From: Splendidivirga corallicola | Lineage (GTDB): Bacteria; Bacteroidota; Bacteroidia; Cytophagales; Cyclobacteriaceae | Assembly (NCBI GenBank): GCA_030442035.1 | Contig: JAUJEA010000005.1 | Location: forward strand, 372,001-436,000 | Length of the DNA: 64,000 bases | Reading direction: 5' to 3' | Part shown: positions 36,828 through 47,566 of the stretch, piece by piece | Layout: each line of letters opens with the position of its first letter | Position numbering within the stretch: the stretch's first letter is position 1 | Position numbers and translations under genes: made by a program | The notes under the pieces: generated by a model | Database searches by the model: none | What the model was told of the DNA's origin: nothing | What the model saw: only the letters and a program-made list of their open reading frames with translations

Positions 36828-37076
36828 TTGCATAAGTTCAGAAAACTAACCATAGATCAACAGACTCTCCTTGTCAAAAAGAGAGGGAGTTATTTATCTA
36901 TTCGAGAAAGTAACAGTTTCCTGATCAATCTGTATTTTATCGATGATTTTTTTGTGGAGCTATGGTATAGCTCAAATGGCATCAGTGTTAATCAAATAAG
37001 ATCCTTTAGGAAGTTGAAATATCTCGAGCCTTATCTGAATACGATTGATATCAGTGATGTTGTGTCATCGAGCTAG
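36828..37076 (+). CDS. Small conserved-looking protein, unknown function
   Basis: This 82-aa frame starts at TTG 36828 (an upstream TAA and the lack of ATG leave no other choice). Its pattern LLVKKRGSYLSIR...NLYFIDDFFVELWYS...IRSFRKLKYLEPYLNTIDIS resembles small proteins I recognise from other Cytophagales genomes, where a RxxxxYKINLYxxxDFYVEVWY core precedes LDPYLxxIDIS. The function is unknown. The 286-bp gap before it holds nothing I recognise. Confidence 0.6.
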   Translation: MHKFRKLTIDQQTLLVKKRGSYLSIRESNSFLINLYFIDDFFVELWYSSNGISVNQIRSFRKLKYLEPYLNTIDISDVVSSS

Positions 37077-37160
37077 TTTCTCAGATAATTTTTTGAAAGT
37101 TATCAGTTCAAACCACGCTAATTCCTTTGAAATTGGTATTGCTAATTAATCTAATAATTC

Positions 37161-37168
37161 TATTTTTG
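37161..37168 (+). promoter_or_regulatory. Promoter -7 box of tRNA-Arg
   Basis: TATTTTTG fits TAnnTTTG and ends 9 nt before the mature tRNA 5' end, the right distance for transcription to begin just before the tRNA. Confidence 0.65.
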
Positions 37169-37177
37169 CATTGCCCT

Positions 37178-37251
37178 GCGCACGTAGTTCAATTGGATAG
37201 AATATCGGATTTCGGCTCCGAGGGTTGAGGGTTCGAGTCCTTCCGTGCGCA
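37178..37251 (+). tRNA. tRNA-Arg(TCG)
   Basis: A full cloverleaf: acceptor GCGCACG/CGTGCGC with discriminator A, anticodon stem TCGGA/TCCGA around the loop TTTCGGC (anticodon TCG, reads CGA), and a T arm with GTTCGAGTCC. It has 74 nt and no encoded CCA. Confidence 0.95.
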
Positions 37252-37263
37252 CTATTTTCAAGA

Positions 37264-37283
37264 ATCCCCATTCACATGGGGAT
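37264..37283 (+). terminator. Weak hairpin after tRNA-Arg
   Basis: ATCCCCAT-4 nt-ATGGGGAT, 12 nt after the tRNA, followed by a T-poor tail. It probably helps end or process the tRNA transcript. Confidence 0.5.
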
Positions 37284-37345
37284 CTTCATTATTAGGATAT
37301 TCTTCCTATCGATTATAAAGAAGCCTATCAAAACAATATCTTAAG

Positions 37346-38254
37346 TTGAATATCAGAAACACCTTAAAACTTGCTGCTATTGACATCGGATCAAATGCCA
37401 TTAGGTTTCAGGTTAGCTATGTCAATAAATTCGAAGGGAATTTTACATTCAAAAAGCTTGAATATATAAGGTTTCCTTTAAGACTTGGTCACGATGTTTT
37501 TAGTATTGGAAGAATCAGCCAGGCAACCGAAAGTAAATTTGTAAAGTTGTTAGGGGCCTTTAGGTCACTACTTGAATTGTATGAAGTAGATGATTTTATG
37601 ATTTGTGCTACTTCTGCTATGAGGGAGGCATCAAACGGATTTGAAGTGGCTGATAGAATAAAAAATGAGTTGTCACTGGATATCAATATTATTGATGGTT
37701 CAAGAGAAGCGGAAATGATCAATAAGTCCTTGAAGCTGTTTTTGCAAGATGGCAATTATATACATATAGATGTTGGTGGCGGAAGCACGGAACTCAATAT
37801 CTATGAAAAAAAAGAAAAAATTGCTGCCAGATCTTTCCAACTGGGATCAGTCAGGAGTCTGAAAGACACTTCTTCTCCCATCCAAATAAAGCGAAAAATG
37901 CGTACCTGGATCATGGCCAATCTACCATCCAATGAAGAGGAGATTGTTGCAATTGGAACAGGAGGAAATATTAATAAGATCTTTGATATTGCCTATAAAA
38001 GACCTGGTAAAGCATTGTCAATCAAAAAAGTCAATGAAATTAAGGAGCATATTGAAAGCATGTCGGTACAGGAAAGGATCTTTAAGCTTCAACTAAACCC
38101 TGATCGAGCTGATGTTATTGTTCCGGCTGCTGATATTTATATTGCTGCCATGCAATTCGCAGATGCTAAAAAGATCATTGTCCCTGATGTAGGACTCAAG
38201 GATGGGATCTTGGAAATGCTCTTTGAGAAAAATAAAGAGCGGTTTGAGGCTTAA
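37346..38254 (+). CDS. ppx: Exopolyphosphatase (Ppx/GppA family)
   Basis: This 302-aa protein of the Ppx/GppA family has LAAIDIGSNAIRFQV (phosphate-1 region), CATSAMREASNG and the HIDVGGGSTELNI phosphate-2 region, then a C-terminal VAIGTGGN. It removes phosphate from polyphosphate or (p)ppGpp precursors. It is of the short form without the HD domain. It starts at TTG 37346, since no ATG lies upstream in frame near the conserved start. It faces ppk tail to tail 15 nt apart. Confidence 0.9.
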   Translation: MNIRNTLKLAAIDIGSNAIRFQVSYVNKFEGNFTFKKLEYIRFPLRLGHDVFSIGRISQATESKFVKLLGAFRSLLELYEVDDFMICATSAMREASNGFEVADRIKNELSLDINIIDGSREAEMINKSLKLFLQDGNYIHIDVGGGSTELNIYEKKEKIAARSFQLGSVRSLKDTSSPIQIKRKMRTWIMANLPSNEEEIVAIGTGGNINKIFDIAYKRPGKALSIKKVNEIKEHIESMSVQERIFKLQLNPDRADVIVPAADIYIAAMQFADAKKIIVPDVGLKDGILEMLFEKNKERFEA

Positions 38255-38269
38255 CCTTCGTATCAATTA

Positions 38270-40384
38270 TTAGAACAACGAGACCTGCTTCACTTCTTCC
38301 ATGTCCACTTCAAAGAAGTGTTTGTGTACATTAAATTCTTCCTGACCATTTTGTTGCCTTTTCACCTCATAGGAACCGTCCTCATGCATAATGTAGCTGT
38401 TAACATTATCTTTCAGATTGTAGGCCAAAATATTAATTGCCTGTTGCTTACAGGTTTCATCCACTATCAGAAAGAGGGATTCAAGACGCCGATCAAAACT
38501 CCTTACCATAATATCCGCACTTCCGGCATAAACCTTAGGATCATTGTTGTTATGGAAATAAAATATTCTGGAGTGTTCAAGATAATCTCCAACGATTGAT
38601 TTTACCTGGATGTTTTCACTCAAACCCTCTCTTCCGGGTCGAAGACAACACATGCCCCGGACAATAAGCTTAATAGGTACTCCTGCCTGTGAAGCTCCAT
38701 ACAATGCTTCAATTGTTTCTTTATCCTGAAGAGAGTTAATTTTTAAAACAATCCCACTAGCTAAGTTATTTCTGGCATTCTCTGCTTCATTATTAATTAA
38801 TTCAATGAGCTTGGTCCTCATATCCCCTGGTGCTGTAATCAGGTACTCATATTGTTGAGGCATTGAGTGTCCTGTGATTACATTGAAGAACTCTGAAACA
38901 TCCTGCGCATAAATTTCATTGGTGGTCAAAAGTCCAATATCGGTGTATAACCGGGCCGTAGACTCATTGTAATTCCCGCTCGACATATGAACATATCTGG
39001 TCACTTTCTTACCCTCCTTCCGAACGATCAAAAGGAGCTTTGTATGCGTTTTGTAGTTACTAAGGCCATAAATAACAAAACAACCGGCCTTCTGTAGCTT
39101 TTTAGCTTCACGCATGTTATTCTCTTCATCAAACCGTGCTTTCACCTCAAATAATACAGAAACGTGTTTTCCATTTTCAGCAGCTTTCAACAAAGCCGAG
39201 ATGATCCTTGAATCTTTCGCCAGTCTGTATATCGTGATCTTTATAGCCAATACACCCGGATCTTCAGCAGCTTTCTCCAGTAAGTTAATTACCGGATTCA
39301 TACTATTATAAGGCATATGCAGTAGGATATCCTTACTTTTTAGCAATTCAAAGATATCTTCATGGCTTTCATTCGGATAGGTCAGAGGTGGTACAGGGAC
39401 ATGCTGTGCGGACGTCTGATCTTTAAATTCATCATGCTCAATGATCTGCCATAAACCTGTCAGATCCATCAGGTTTCCTTTAGAAACCTTAAAAATATTT
39501 TCAGGCGTCATATTCCAGCGATCAACAAGAAGTTTCATCATCCATTTGTTTTCATCATCCTCAACCTCTATTCTCACAACTCTGCCTGTCCTTCTTGTTT
39601 TCAACTTACGCTGTAGCTCCTCTATAAAGTTTACCTCCAGGTCGTCACTTTCTTCCAGGGTAAAATCTCCATTTCGTGTTATACGAAATAAATTGACTCC
39701 TAAAATCTCAACATTTCTAAATAGTTTACTGATGTGTGAACGAATAACCTCTTCTATCGGAACAAATACAATTTTGTCAGCTCTCTCAATTTCGAAAAAA
39801 CGAGGTAAATTCTGAGGGATTTGAACAAAAGAAAGTTTCTTATTCTCTTTATTTTCCTTTGGAGTTCTGGTTACAACACCAAAAGTCAAAACTTTATTCC
39901 TAAGAATAGGAAAGGTATGATAGCTATCATACACCATGGGTGTTAACATAGGATGTATGAATTTCCTGAAGTAGTTCTTCACCTTGTCCTTTTCCTTTTC
40001 GGTCAGCTCCTTTTCATCTAAGATTGTAAAGCCATTTTCTTTGAAATGAGGTCTAAGTTCCTGCAGAAAGTATTCATTTTGATCTTTAAAAAAGACTTGT
40101 GCTTCGGAAAGCAATTTTTTTCTGAATGGTATTTCTCTGAGGCCTGAATAATCTACTCTTTCCTTCCCATAGTCAATATAGTTATACAAGCTACCCACTC
40201 TAATTACAAAAAATTCATCAAGGTTGGAGGCAGTGATAGCTAGAAATTTTAGTCGATCAAACAGCGTCCTGTTCATGTTTCTTGCCTGATCCAGTACCCT
40301 ATAATTGAATTGCAACCAGCTCAGATCACGGCTAATGAAATCACTGCTTTCTATTAAACTATCTATTTTGTCTTTAACAAGCAT
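38270..40384 (-). CDS. ppk1: Polyphosphate kinase
   Basis: This ~704-aa protein makes polyphosphate from ATP. It has all four Ppk1 regions: the N-terminal ISRDLSWLQFNYRVL, HXSP-like MLTPMVYD, the catalytic-His segment YKTHTKLLLIVR and the paired RYVHMSSGNYNESTARLYTDIG, and the C-terminal LRPGREGLSENI. ATG 40384 is preferred; the frame extends ten codons to a TTG at 40414. The convergent ppx suggests shared polyphosphate control (inference). Confidence 0.96.
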   Translation of the reverse strand: MLVKDKIDSLIESSDFISRDLSWLQFNYRVLDQARNMNRTLFDRLKFLAITASNLDEFFVIRVGSLYNYIDYGKERVDYSGLREIPFRKKLLSEAQVFFKDQNEYFLQELRPHFKENGFTILDEKELTEKEKDKVKNYFRKFIHPMLTPMVYDSYHTFPILRNKVLTFGVVTRTPKENKENKKLSFVQIPQNLPRFFEIERADKIVFVPIEEVIRSHISKLFRNVEILGVNLFRITRNGDFTLEESDDLEVNFIEELQRKLKTRRTGRVVRIEVEDDENKWMMKLLVDRWNMTPENIFKVSKGNLMDLTGLWQIIEHDEFKDQTSAQHVPVPPLTYPNESHEDIFELLKSKDILLHMPYNSMNPVINLLEKAAEDPGVLAIKITIYRLAKDSRIISALLKAAENGKHVSVLFEVKARFDEENNMREAKKLQKAGCFVIYGLSNYKTHTKLLLIVRKEGKKVTRYVHMSSGNYNESTARLYTDIGLLTTNEIYAQDVSEFFNVITGHSMPQQYEYLITAPGDMRTKLIELINNEAENARNNLASGIVLKINSLQDKETIEALYGASQAGVPIKLIVRGMCCLRPGREGLSENIQVKSIVGDYLEHSRIFYFHNNNDPKVYAGSADIMVRSFDRRLESLFLIVDETCKQQAINILAYNLKDNVNSYIMHEDGSYEVKRQQNGQEEFNVHKHFFEVDMEEVKQVSLF

Positions 40385-40418
40385 AATCGAACTATTAACC
40401 TTTTCAAAAAGCAATGAA

Positions 40419-40450
40419 ATAAAAAGGGTTCAATTTTTCAATGAACCCTT
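40419..40450 (-). terminator. Intrinsic terminator after gyrB
   Basis: AAGGGTTCA and TGAACCCTT (40424-40450) pair; on the minus strand TTTTT follows. It separates gyrB from ppk1. A second stem (AGTTTTGGT/ACCAAAACT, 40456-40476) lies right at the gyrB stop. Confidence 0.85.
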
Positions 40451-40475
40451 AAAATAGTTTTGGTAAAACCAAAAC

Positions 40476-42467
<1,992 letters not shown>

Positions 42468-42516
42468 TTAAATGTTTTTTACATGTTAATCATTAGGAAA
42501 TAATCAACTAAGTATT

Positions 42517-42524
42517 TAGTTTTG
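42517..42524 (+). promoter_or_regulatory. Candidate promoter -7 box for the LRR gene
   Basis: TAGTTTTG fits TAnnTTTG and ends 25 nt before the ATG at 42550, in the divergent gap shared with gyrB. Confidence 0.45.
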
Positions 42525-42549
42525 ATATGATGTTTACAATTAAAAAATT

Positions 42550-43872
42550 ATGAAAAATATAATCGTTCTACTTTCAATCTTCTATGGTATTTGTCTCATT
42601 GTCAATGCTTTCAGTCAGCAAAAACCGGATGCGGAAAAACCGCAGGCCCACTTTCATAAGTTAAACATTGATTCATTGAAAAGAGCCCGTTTGACCGAAA
42701 TGAAAAGAAAAGGTAAGGAAAGAGCTGAAACATTATCCCACCAAACCGACCAAACTGCAAAGTATCTAAATATATCCTATGCAGGCCTCACAGAAATTCC
42801 CGAATTTATTTATGAATATGAGAATTTGGAAAAATTGAACCTTGCACACAATCAGATCAAAAGACTTCCCAAAAAACTTAACAACCTCACCAAACTAAAA
42901 AGTATCAGTCTGGCAAATAACCAATTGAATAAACATAAAATCAAGTTTCAAAAACTTAAGCATATCAAAGTTTTGTATCTGTTTGATAATGATTTGGTAA
43001 AGCTTCCCAGAAGTATCAATAAACTGAAAAACTTGGAAGAAATTAATATCAGCAGCAATAGCTTCAACAAAATCCCCATGAGGCTCAGAAAACTTAAGAA
43101 GTTAAAAATCCTGAAAATCAATGACAATTATTTAGCAATACAAGGGCAAAAGCTGCACAAATTAAGAAGTTTACAACAGTTAAGAATGAATAAGTGCAGC
43201 ATAAAAAATTTACCGGATAATCTTTGGGAACTCAAAAATCTAACTGAGTTACAATTATCAGGAAACATTATTGAAGAGATTCCGGCCGGAATAAAAGCTT
43301 TGGAAAACCTTGAATCACTATCGTTGTACAACAATAAGATAAAAGCGCTTCCCATTGAATTTTACGAACTTAAAGCATTAAAAACACTGGATATCTATTT
43401 CAATGAACTGGAAAAGATTTCTCCCGATATAGAGAAAATGCAAAACCTTGAAGTTCTTTATATGTCCAATAACAAGTTATTCTCATTGCCGGAAAGTATC
43501 GGGTCACTGTCCAACCTTAAACGTCTATATCTGCATCACAATAGATTAAGTGAAATTCCTGCCAGTATTAAAGATTTGGACCATTTGGAAGTACTTCATA
43601 TCAACAAAAATTATTTCAGCGCTTTCCCTTCCCAAATCCTGGGATTGAAGTCATTGGTTGATCTGGATATTTCCGACAATGAAATTGTTTCAATTCCGAA
43701 TGGCCTGGATAAATTGAATCATCTTCAATTATTCTTTTTTCAAAACAATCCTGTCAACCCTAATGATGTTGAAAACAAACATTTGGCTGCCATGGTAAGA
43801 AACTTAAGAAACAACGGGGCTAAGGTTAATTATAATTCCTATGATCAATCAATAGATCTGGAAGATCAATAA
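42550..43872 (+). CDS. Exported leucine-rich-repeat protein
   Basis: This 440-aa protein has a signal peptide (~1-23, ending NAFSQ) and then about fifteen LRR units of 22-24 residues with the LxxLxxLxLxxNxLxxLPxxI pattern from residue ~75 to the end. LRR solenoids bind proteins. The units resemble those of other bacterial surface LRR proteins, with Asn ladders (LAHNQ, LANNQ, ISSNS). There is no T9SS sorting domain at the C-terminus. Its stop overlaps the CoA-binding gene on the other strand by 7 bp. Confidence 0.92.
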   Translation: MKNIIVLLSIFYGICLIVNAFSQQKPDAEKPQAHFHKLNIDSLKRARLTEMKRKGKERAETLSHQTDQTAKYLNISYAGLTEIPEFIYEYENLEKLNLAHNQIKRLPKKLNNLTKLKSISLANNQLNKHKIKFQKLKHIKVLYLFDNDLVKLPRSINKLKNLEEINISSNSFNKIPMRLRKLKKLKILKINDNYLAIQGQKLHKLRSLQQLRMNKCSIKNLPDNLWELKNLTELQLSGNIIEEIPAGIKALENLESLSLYNNKIKALPIEFYELKALKTLDIYFNELEKISPDIEKMQNLEVLYMSNNKLFSLPESIGSLSNLKRLYLHHNRLSEIPASIKDLDHLEVLHINKNYFSAFPSQILGLKSLVDLDISDNEIVSIPNGLDKLNHLQLFFFQNNPVNPNDVENKHLAAMVRNLRNNGAKVNYNSYDQSIDLEDQ

Positions 43873-44231
43873 CGTCCCAGTCTAAGCATGACCAACGTGC
43901 AACCATAGACAACCTCAATACCGTCCTCTTCAGCCATTTGTTTTAACTCCTGGTTTTCTGTCCCTGGATTAAAGATTATTCTTTTAGGTTTCAGAGATAG
44001 GATATAGTCATACCAGGCAGGCTGGTTAGCCGTGCCAATATACATTGTTATTGTATCAACTTCCGGGATTTCCGGCAGACTTCTAAGGTCCAGGATCTCT
44101 TCGTTGGCAACAACTCCTGATTTGATTCCCACCGGAACAATTTTATGTCCATGTGAAACCAGCAAGTTCGAAGCTATACTGGCATACCTTCCAGGCTTGG
44201 TACTGGCACCTAAAACCACTGTTTTTTTCAT
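43866..44231 (-). CDS. CoA-binding domain protein (YccU-like)
   Basis: This 121-aa protein is a single CoA_binding_2 domain: MKKTVVLGASTKPGRYAS at the Rossmann Gly-rich start, EIPEVDTITMYIG and RIIFNPGTEN. Family members bind CoA-like ligands; the physiological role is not established. It has normal length. Confidence 0.88.
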   Translation of the reverse strand: MKKTVVLGASTKPGRYASIASNLLVSHGHKIVPVGIKSGVVANEEILDLRSLPEIPEVDTITMYIGTANQPAWYDYILSLKPKRIIFNPGTENQELKQMAEEDGIEVVYGCTLVMLRLGRY

Positions 44232-44449
44232 CGATCATTTTAACGCTTTGATAGACTAATTTAACTGCACTAGTTATGGAAACCACAAAGGATCAAAAAT
44301 AATTTCATATGACTTGAAACAGACACGACGCAAGAAAGTTTAGTCGCTTGCCAAACAAAACTTTTTCGATGAATTCATCTACTTGCTTAAATAAATTGTT
44401 GGGATTAACTTTCAAACTTAATTTGACTTAAAACACAACCCATTTATTT

Positions 44450-44992
44450 ATGACCAGAAAAGAAGCAAGAGAAATACTAACTGAATTAACCAAAGGAGAC
44501 AGCCTATTGAGACATGCCAGAAGTGTAGAATTGGTAATGGAAAGTTATGCAAAAAAATTGAACGAGGATGTTGATGAGTGGGCCATTGCAGGTATGTTAC
44601 ATGACGCTGATTATGAGCAATACCCGGAAAAACATCCACATATGATCGTTGAAATATTGCGCAAAAAAGGAGAAGAAAAAATAGCGCACGCCATCTCAGC
44701 CCATTATACCAAATGGAATGTTCCTTATGAAACCCTCTTGGATAAAGCACTTCTGGCTTGCGATGAAATAACTGGTTTTATTATTGCCTGCAGTCATGTA
44801 AGACCCGATAAAATTAATGGATTGACTGCTAAATCGGTCATCAAAAAATTGAAACAAAAAAGTTTTGCAGCCTCGGTGGAAAGGGATGAGGTTCGAAAAG
44901 GCGCGGAGCTATTCGAAGTAGAATTACCCGAACACATCAATTTTATCATTGGTGTTCTAACCGAACACAAAGAAGAGCTTGGTTTGACCTGA
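44450..44992 (+). CDS. HD-domain protein
   Basis: This 180-aa protein is a HD metal-dependent phosphohydrolase: RHARSVELVM (His22), GMLHDADYEQY (His51-Asp52), and a later HAISAHYTKW and CDEITGFI segment. It resembles small bacterial HD proteins that hydrolyse phosphate esters of unknown type. The substrate is unknown. It is convergent with the sigma-factor partner gene. Confidence 0.85.
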   Translation: MTRKEAREILTELTKGDSLLRHARSVELVMESYAKKLNEDVDEWAIAGMLHDADYEQYPEKHPHMIVEILRKKGEEKIAHAISAHYTKWNVPYETLLDKALLACDEITGFIIACSHVRPDKINGLTAKSVIKKLKQKSFAASVERDEVRKGAELFEVELPEHINFIIGVLTEHKEELGLT

Positions 44993-45002
44993 TCAATTTA
45001 TT

Positions 45003-46631
45003 TCATTTTCCCTTGGGTCTTTTCTTTCTTTTAGTTGGTCTGAATTTCATGTCTTTGTAAACGAAGTATCGTTCTCCAATTTTGATCCAGGTCTCTTCCT
45101 TGATTCGTTTTACATCCTCAAGATCATCTTCAATCGTATGAATAGATCCATTTGTTCGACGTGCTATTGTAAAGTAATGAGGCTGGATCGCTACCTCATC
45201 TTTCAGGGTTGTTCCACATACTATAATTTTAACTGGTTTTGGAAGATCAGCGATAAACTTTAGATTCCGTACCGGGCTTACATTATCCGCTATCAGAATT
45301 ATTTCATCCACATCCGGGAATTGTTCATAGGCAAAGGCTATTGCCTCAGCATCATTCTCCACCAGATCTTCATTTTTAGATCCTTTTCTTATGGCCTTAA
45401 CCATTGTCTTAAATACCTTTCCAGTATTCGTGGAAGACGTGTAGTACATCCCCCCTTTTTTATCGCTCTCTTTAAGTGGCATGCCATCGACATCACAATC
45501 GTTAAAGAAAACAAATCCTTTTATGTTATCAGCGCCTTCGTGTTCCGATAACCAGGTCATCACCTGAGTGCCATACTTAAACATGCTTGTTGTCCAATCA
45601 CAAACAACAACCGCATTTTTCCATTTCTCAATATTTCTATCCAAAACTTTATAGGTTGTTGAATCTTCTGAGATCAATCGATTCATTAATTCATTCCTGA
45701 TTTTCAGTTCAACCAAATAAGTATCGAAGTTTAAAGGTTCCGAGTTCAGTTCATTGAAATTCTTAGGACTTAAAAATGAAATACTAGCACGACTATTAGT
45801 TGATCCCGAATCCATGTTAGATTTTGAATCAGGTGTCTTATTCTTTAGATGGATTACAAATCCATGGAAATATGATTCTGCCTGCGATTTGGTACGAGCA
45901 CCAGTTTGTCTGAGTAAGGACCATTCAATATTATTGTTCGATTTAAGACCCGGAAGCAGGCTTTCCAATGTACCGATACGGTTCTTATTTAAGCCCTCAA
46001 ATATTCGACCGTCCGGATGATCTGTATAGACTAACTCAATTCTAACAACATCCTGGCTTTCAATTATGGAGGCTAAATCCCTTTCATGATCAGGGTAACC
46101 ATACTTCATAGGAACCAGTATTGCCCGGTCGGATTTGATTTCGTACTTGGCAATATCCTTTTTTTCTGCCCTGGCATATACGACTTCCTCGTAGACCTCC
46201 TCCTTTATTAATCTCTTGACCGGCTTATTTTTTTCGGTCTGCGCCAATGGTTCGATTGCTTCAGCAAATTTTTTGGCATCATCTATTGTATGCTCGTTTT
46301 CGTTAGCTACATGCTCTGTTTTAACCGTATCGGTCGCAACCATCTCAGAAGCTATCTTAATTTCATTGGATGAACTATTTTTTACCGCGAAATAAAGGCC
46401 AACTACTACGGGCACTGTAATTAACCAGCCAAAAGACTTAATAATACCTGAGGACACTCCAAAACCAGAAGAAGATCCATTTCCCGAAAAGCCTCCCATA
46501 TCTATCCTTCCCTTCATTTGCACCCAATGATCAGGATTATATTCAGGCTCGAATCCCTTCAATTTCTCCCTGAAAAGCTCATGTAAATCTTTATCTTTCT
46601 CAGACATTTTCTTTTCTATATCTTTTCTCAA
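45003..46631 (-). CDS. Membrane protein coupled to an ECF sigma factor, with a vWA-like domain
   Basis: This 542-aa protein has a cytoplasmic N-terminal segment with LFREKLKGFEPEYNPDHWVQM (~19-39), which resembles the short N-terminal domain of Bacteroidota sigma-operon membrane proteins, one TM helix (~85-103), a region of linker and a C-terminal domain with a MIDAS-like VVVCDWTTSM (~325-345), FVFFNDCD and ADNVSPVRN. The MIDAS DxTxS pattern fits vWA domains that bind a metal and protein ligands. It overlaps the sigma-factor gene by 32 nt (ATG at 46631, with 46607 an alternative). A plausible role is membrane control of the sigma factor by an extracytoplasmic signal (inference). Confidence 0.65.
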   Translation of the reverse strand: MRKDIEKKMSEKDKDLHELFREKLKGFEPEYNPDHWVQMKGRIDMGGFSGNGSSSGFGVSSGIIKSFGWLITVPVVVGLYFAVKNSSSNEIKIASEMVATDTVKTEHVANENEHTIDDAKKFAEAIEPLAQTEKNKPVKRLIKEEVYEEVVYARAEKKDIAKYEIKSDRAILVPMKYGYPDHERDLASIIESQDVVRIELVYTDHPDGRIFEGLNKNRIGTLESLLPGLKSNNNIEWSLLRQTGARTKSQAESYFHGFVIHLKNKTPDSKSNMDSGSTNSRASISFLSPKNFNELNSEPLNFDTYLVELKIRNELMNRLISEDSTTYKVLDRNIEKWKNAVVVCDWTTSMFKYGTQVMTWLSEHEGADNIKGFVFFNDCDVDGMPLKESDKKGGMYYTSSTNTGKVFKTMVKAIRKGSKNEDLVENDAEAIAFAYEQFPDVDEIILIADNVSPVRNLKFIADLPKPVKIIVCGTTLKDEVAIQPHYFTIARRTNGSIHTIEDDLEDVKRIKEETWIKIGERYFVYKDMKFRPTKRKKRPKGK

Positions 46632-47151
46632 GCATTCCTCTTAACTTCCTGTTAGCCATCACCAAATTAGCCCTGGATGTACTTTCCGCAATCCCCAATT
46701 TTTTCCCAATTTCTTTGTGGGAGTAGCCTTCGATAACATATAAACTAAATACCATTCTATAACCAGGTGTGAGTTCCTGAACCACCTCAACGATCTCCTC
46801 TGCGGAGATATGTGAATAGATATCAGCAGGCGTAACTACCTCTATCGCATTTTCCAGTTTGACTGAATTATAATGCTTGGCATTTTTCCTATAGTGATCA
46901 ATCGCAGTATTTACCATAATTCGCCTGATCCAACCTTTCAGAGATTTGTTTGGATCATGTTTTGTTATATGACTGAATATCTTTAAAAAACCGTCATTTA
47001 ATATTTCCAAAGCATCATCCTTACTGTTGGCATATACTAAACATGCCGACATAGCATAGCCATAGAAATGCTTGTAGAGCATTTCCTGAGATTTGAGATT
47101 TCCCTTTTTACATCCCTCTATTATCCTTATTAGTTCTGTATCTTCCGCCAA
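46600..47151 (-). CDS. ECF RNA polymerase sigma factor
   Basis: This 183-aa sigma-70 family protein has region 2 (LYKHFYGYAMSACLVYANSK...KGWIRRIMVNTAIDHYR) and region 4 with the HTH SHKEIGKKLGIAESTSRANL. It directs RNA polymerase to specific promoters. It starts at TTG 47151; no ATG lies upstream in frame before it. The start overlaps nothing, and its end overlaps the next gene, which is likely to control it. Confidence 0.92.
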   Translation of the reverse strand: MAEDTELIRIIEGCKKGNLKSQEMLYKHFYGYAMSACLVYANSKDDALEILNDGFLKIFSHITKHDPNKSLKGWIRRIMVNTAIDHYRKNAKHYNSVKLENAIEVVTPADIYSHISAEEIVEVVQELTPGYRMVFSLYVIEGYSHKEIGKKLGIAESTSRANLVMANRKLRGMLEKRYRKENV

Positions 47152-47566
47152 ATCTCCCAGAAATTTTATACTATCATCGCTAAGTGCTATGGAAAATGAT
47201 TTAATTCATGCTGTTCTGCAAGGATTTTTTTACTTCATAATCAATTGTTTACATGTCAATTTATTTGAATTTATGTTTAAAAAATGTAAATTAAATGCTA
47301 GGCCCAAATAAACTTTTCTGATTTATCATTGTCTAAACAATGTTTTGGAATTAGTTAACAGATCTTAATTAGTTAGACGGCACTTTTAATAAATGTGCTG
47401 TGTCAATGATTTTTTACTGTCCTGAATCTATAAATTAATTGGGGGAATAGAGCGATTTGACATGAATTGTACTTGGGCACCCTAACCAAATACAACTTCA
47501 TATCAGGAGATTTTATCTTCTGTTGATCGGATGGGTAACTTTGTTTGTAAAGAAAATTGATCGCTC
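47152..47566. other. Divergent intergenic region, nothing recognised
   Basis: About 415 AT-rich bases between the sigma factor and the T9SS cargo gene. No repeat, RNA or consensus promoter was clearly seen. Confidence 0.5.
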
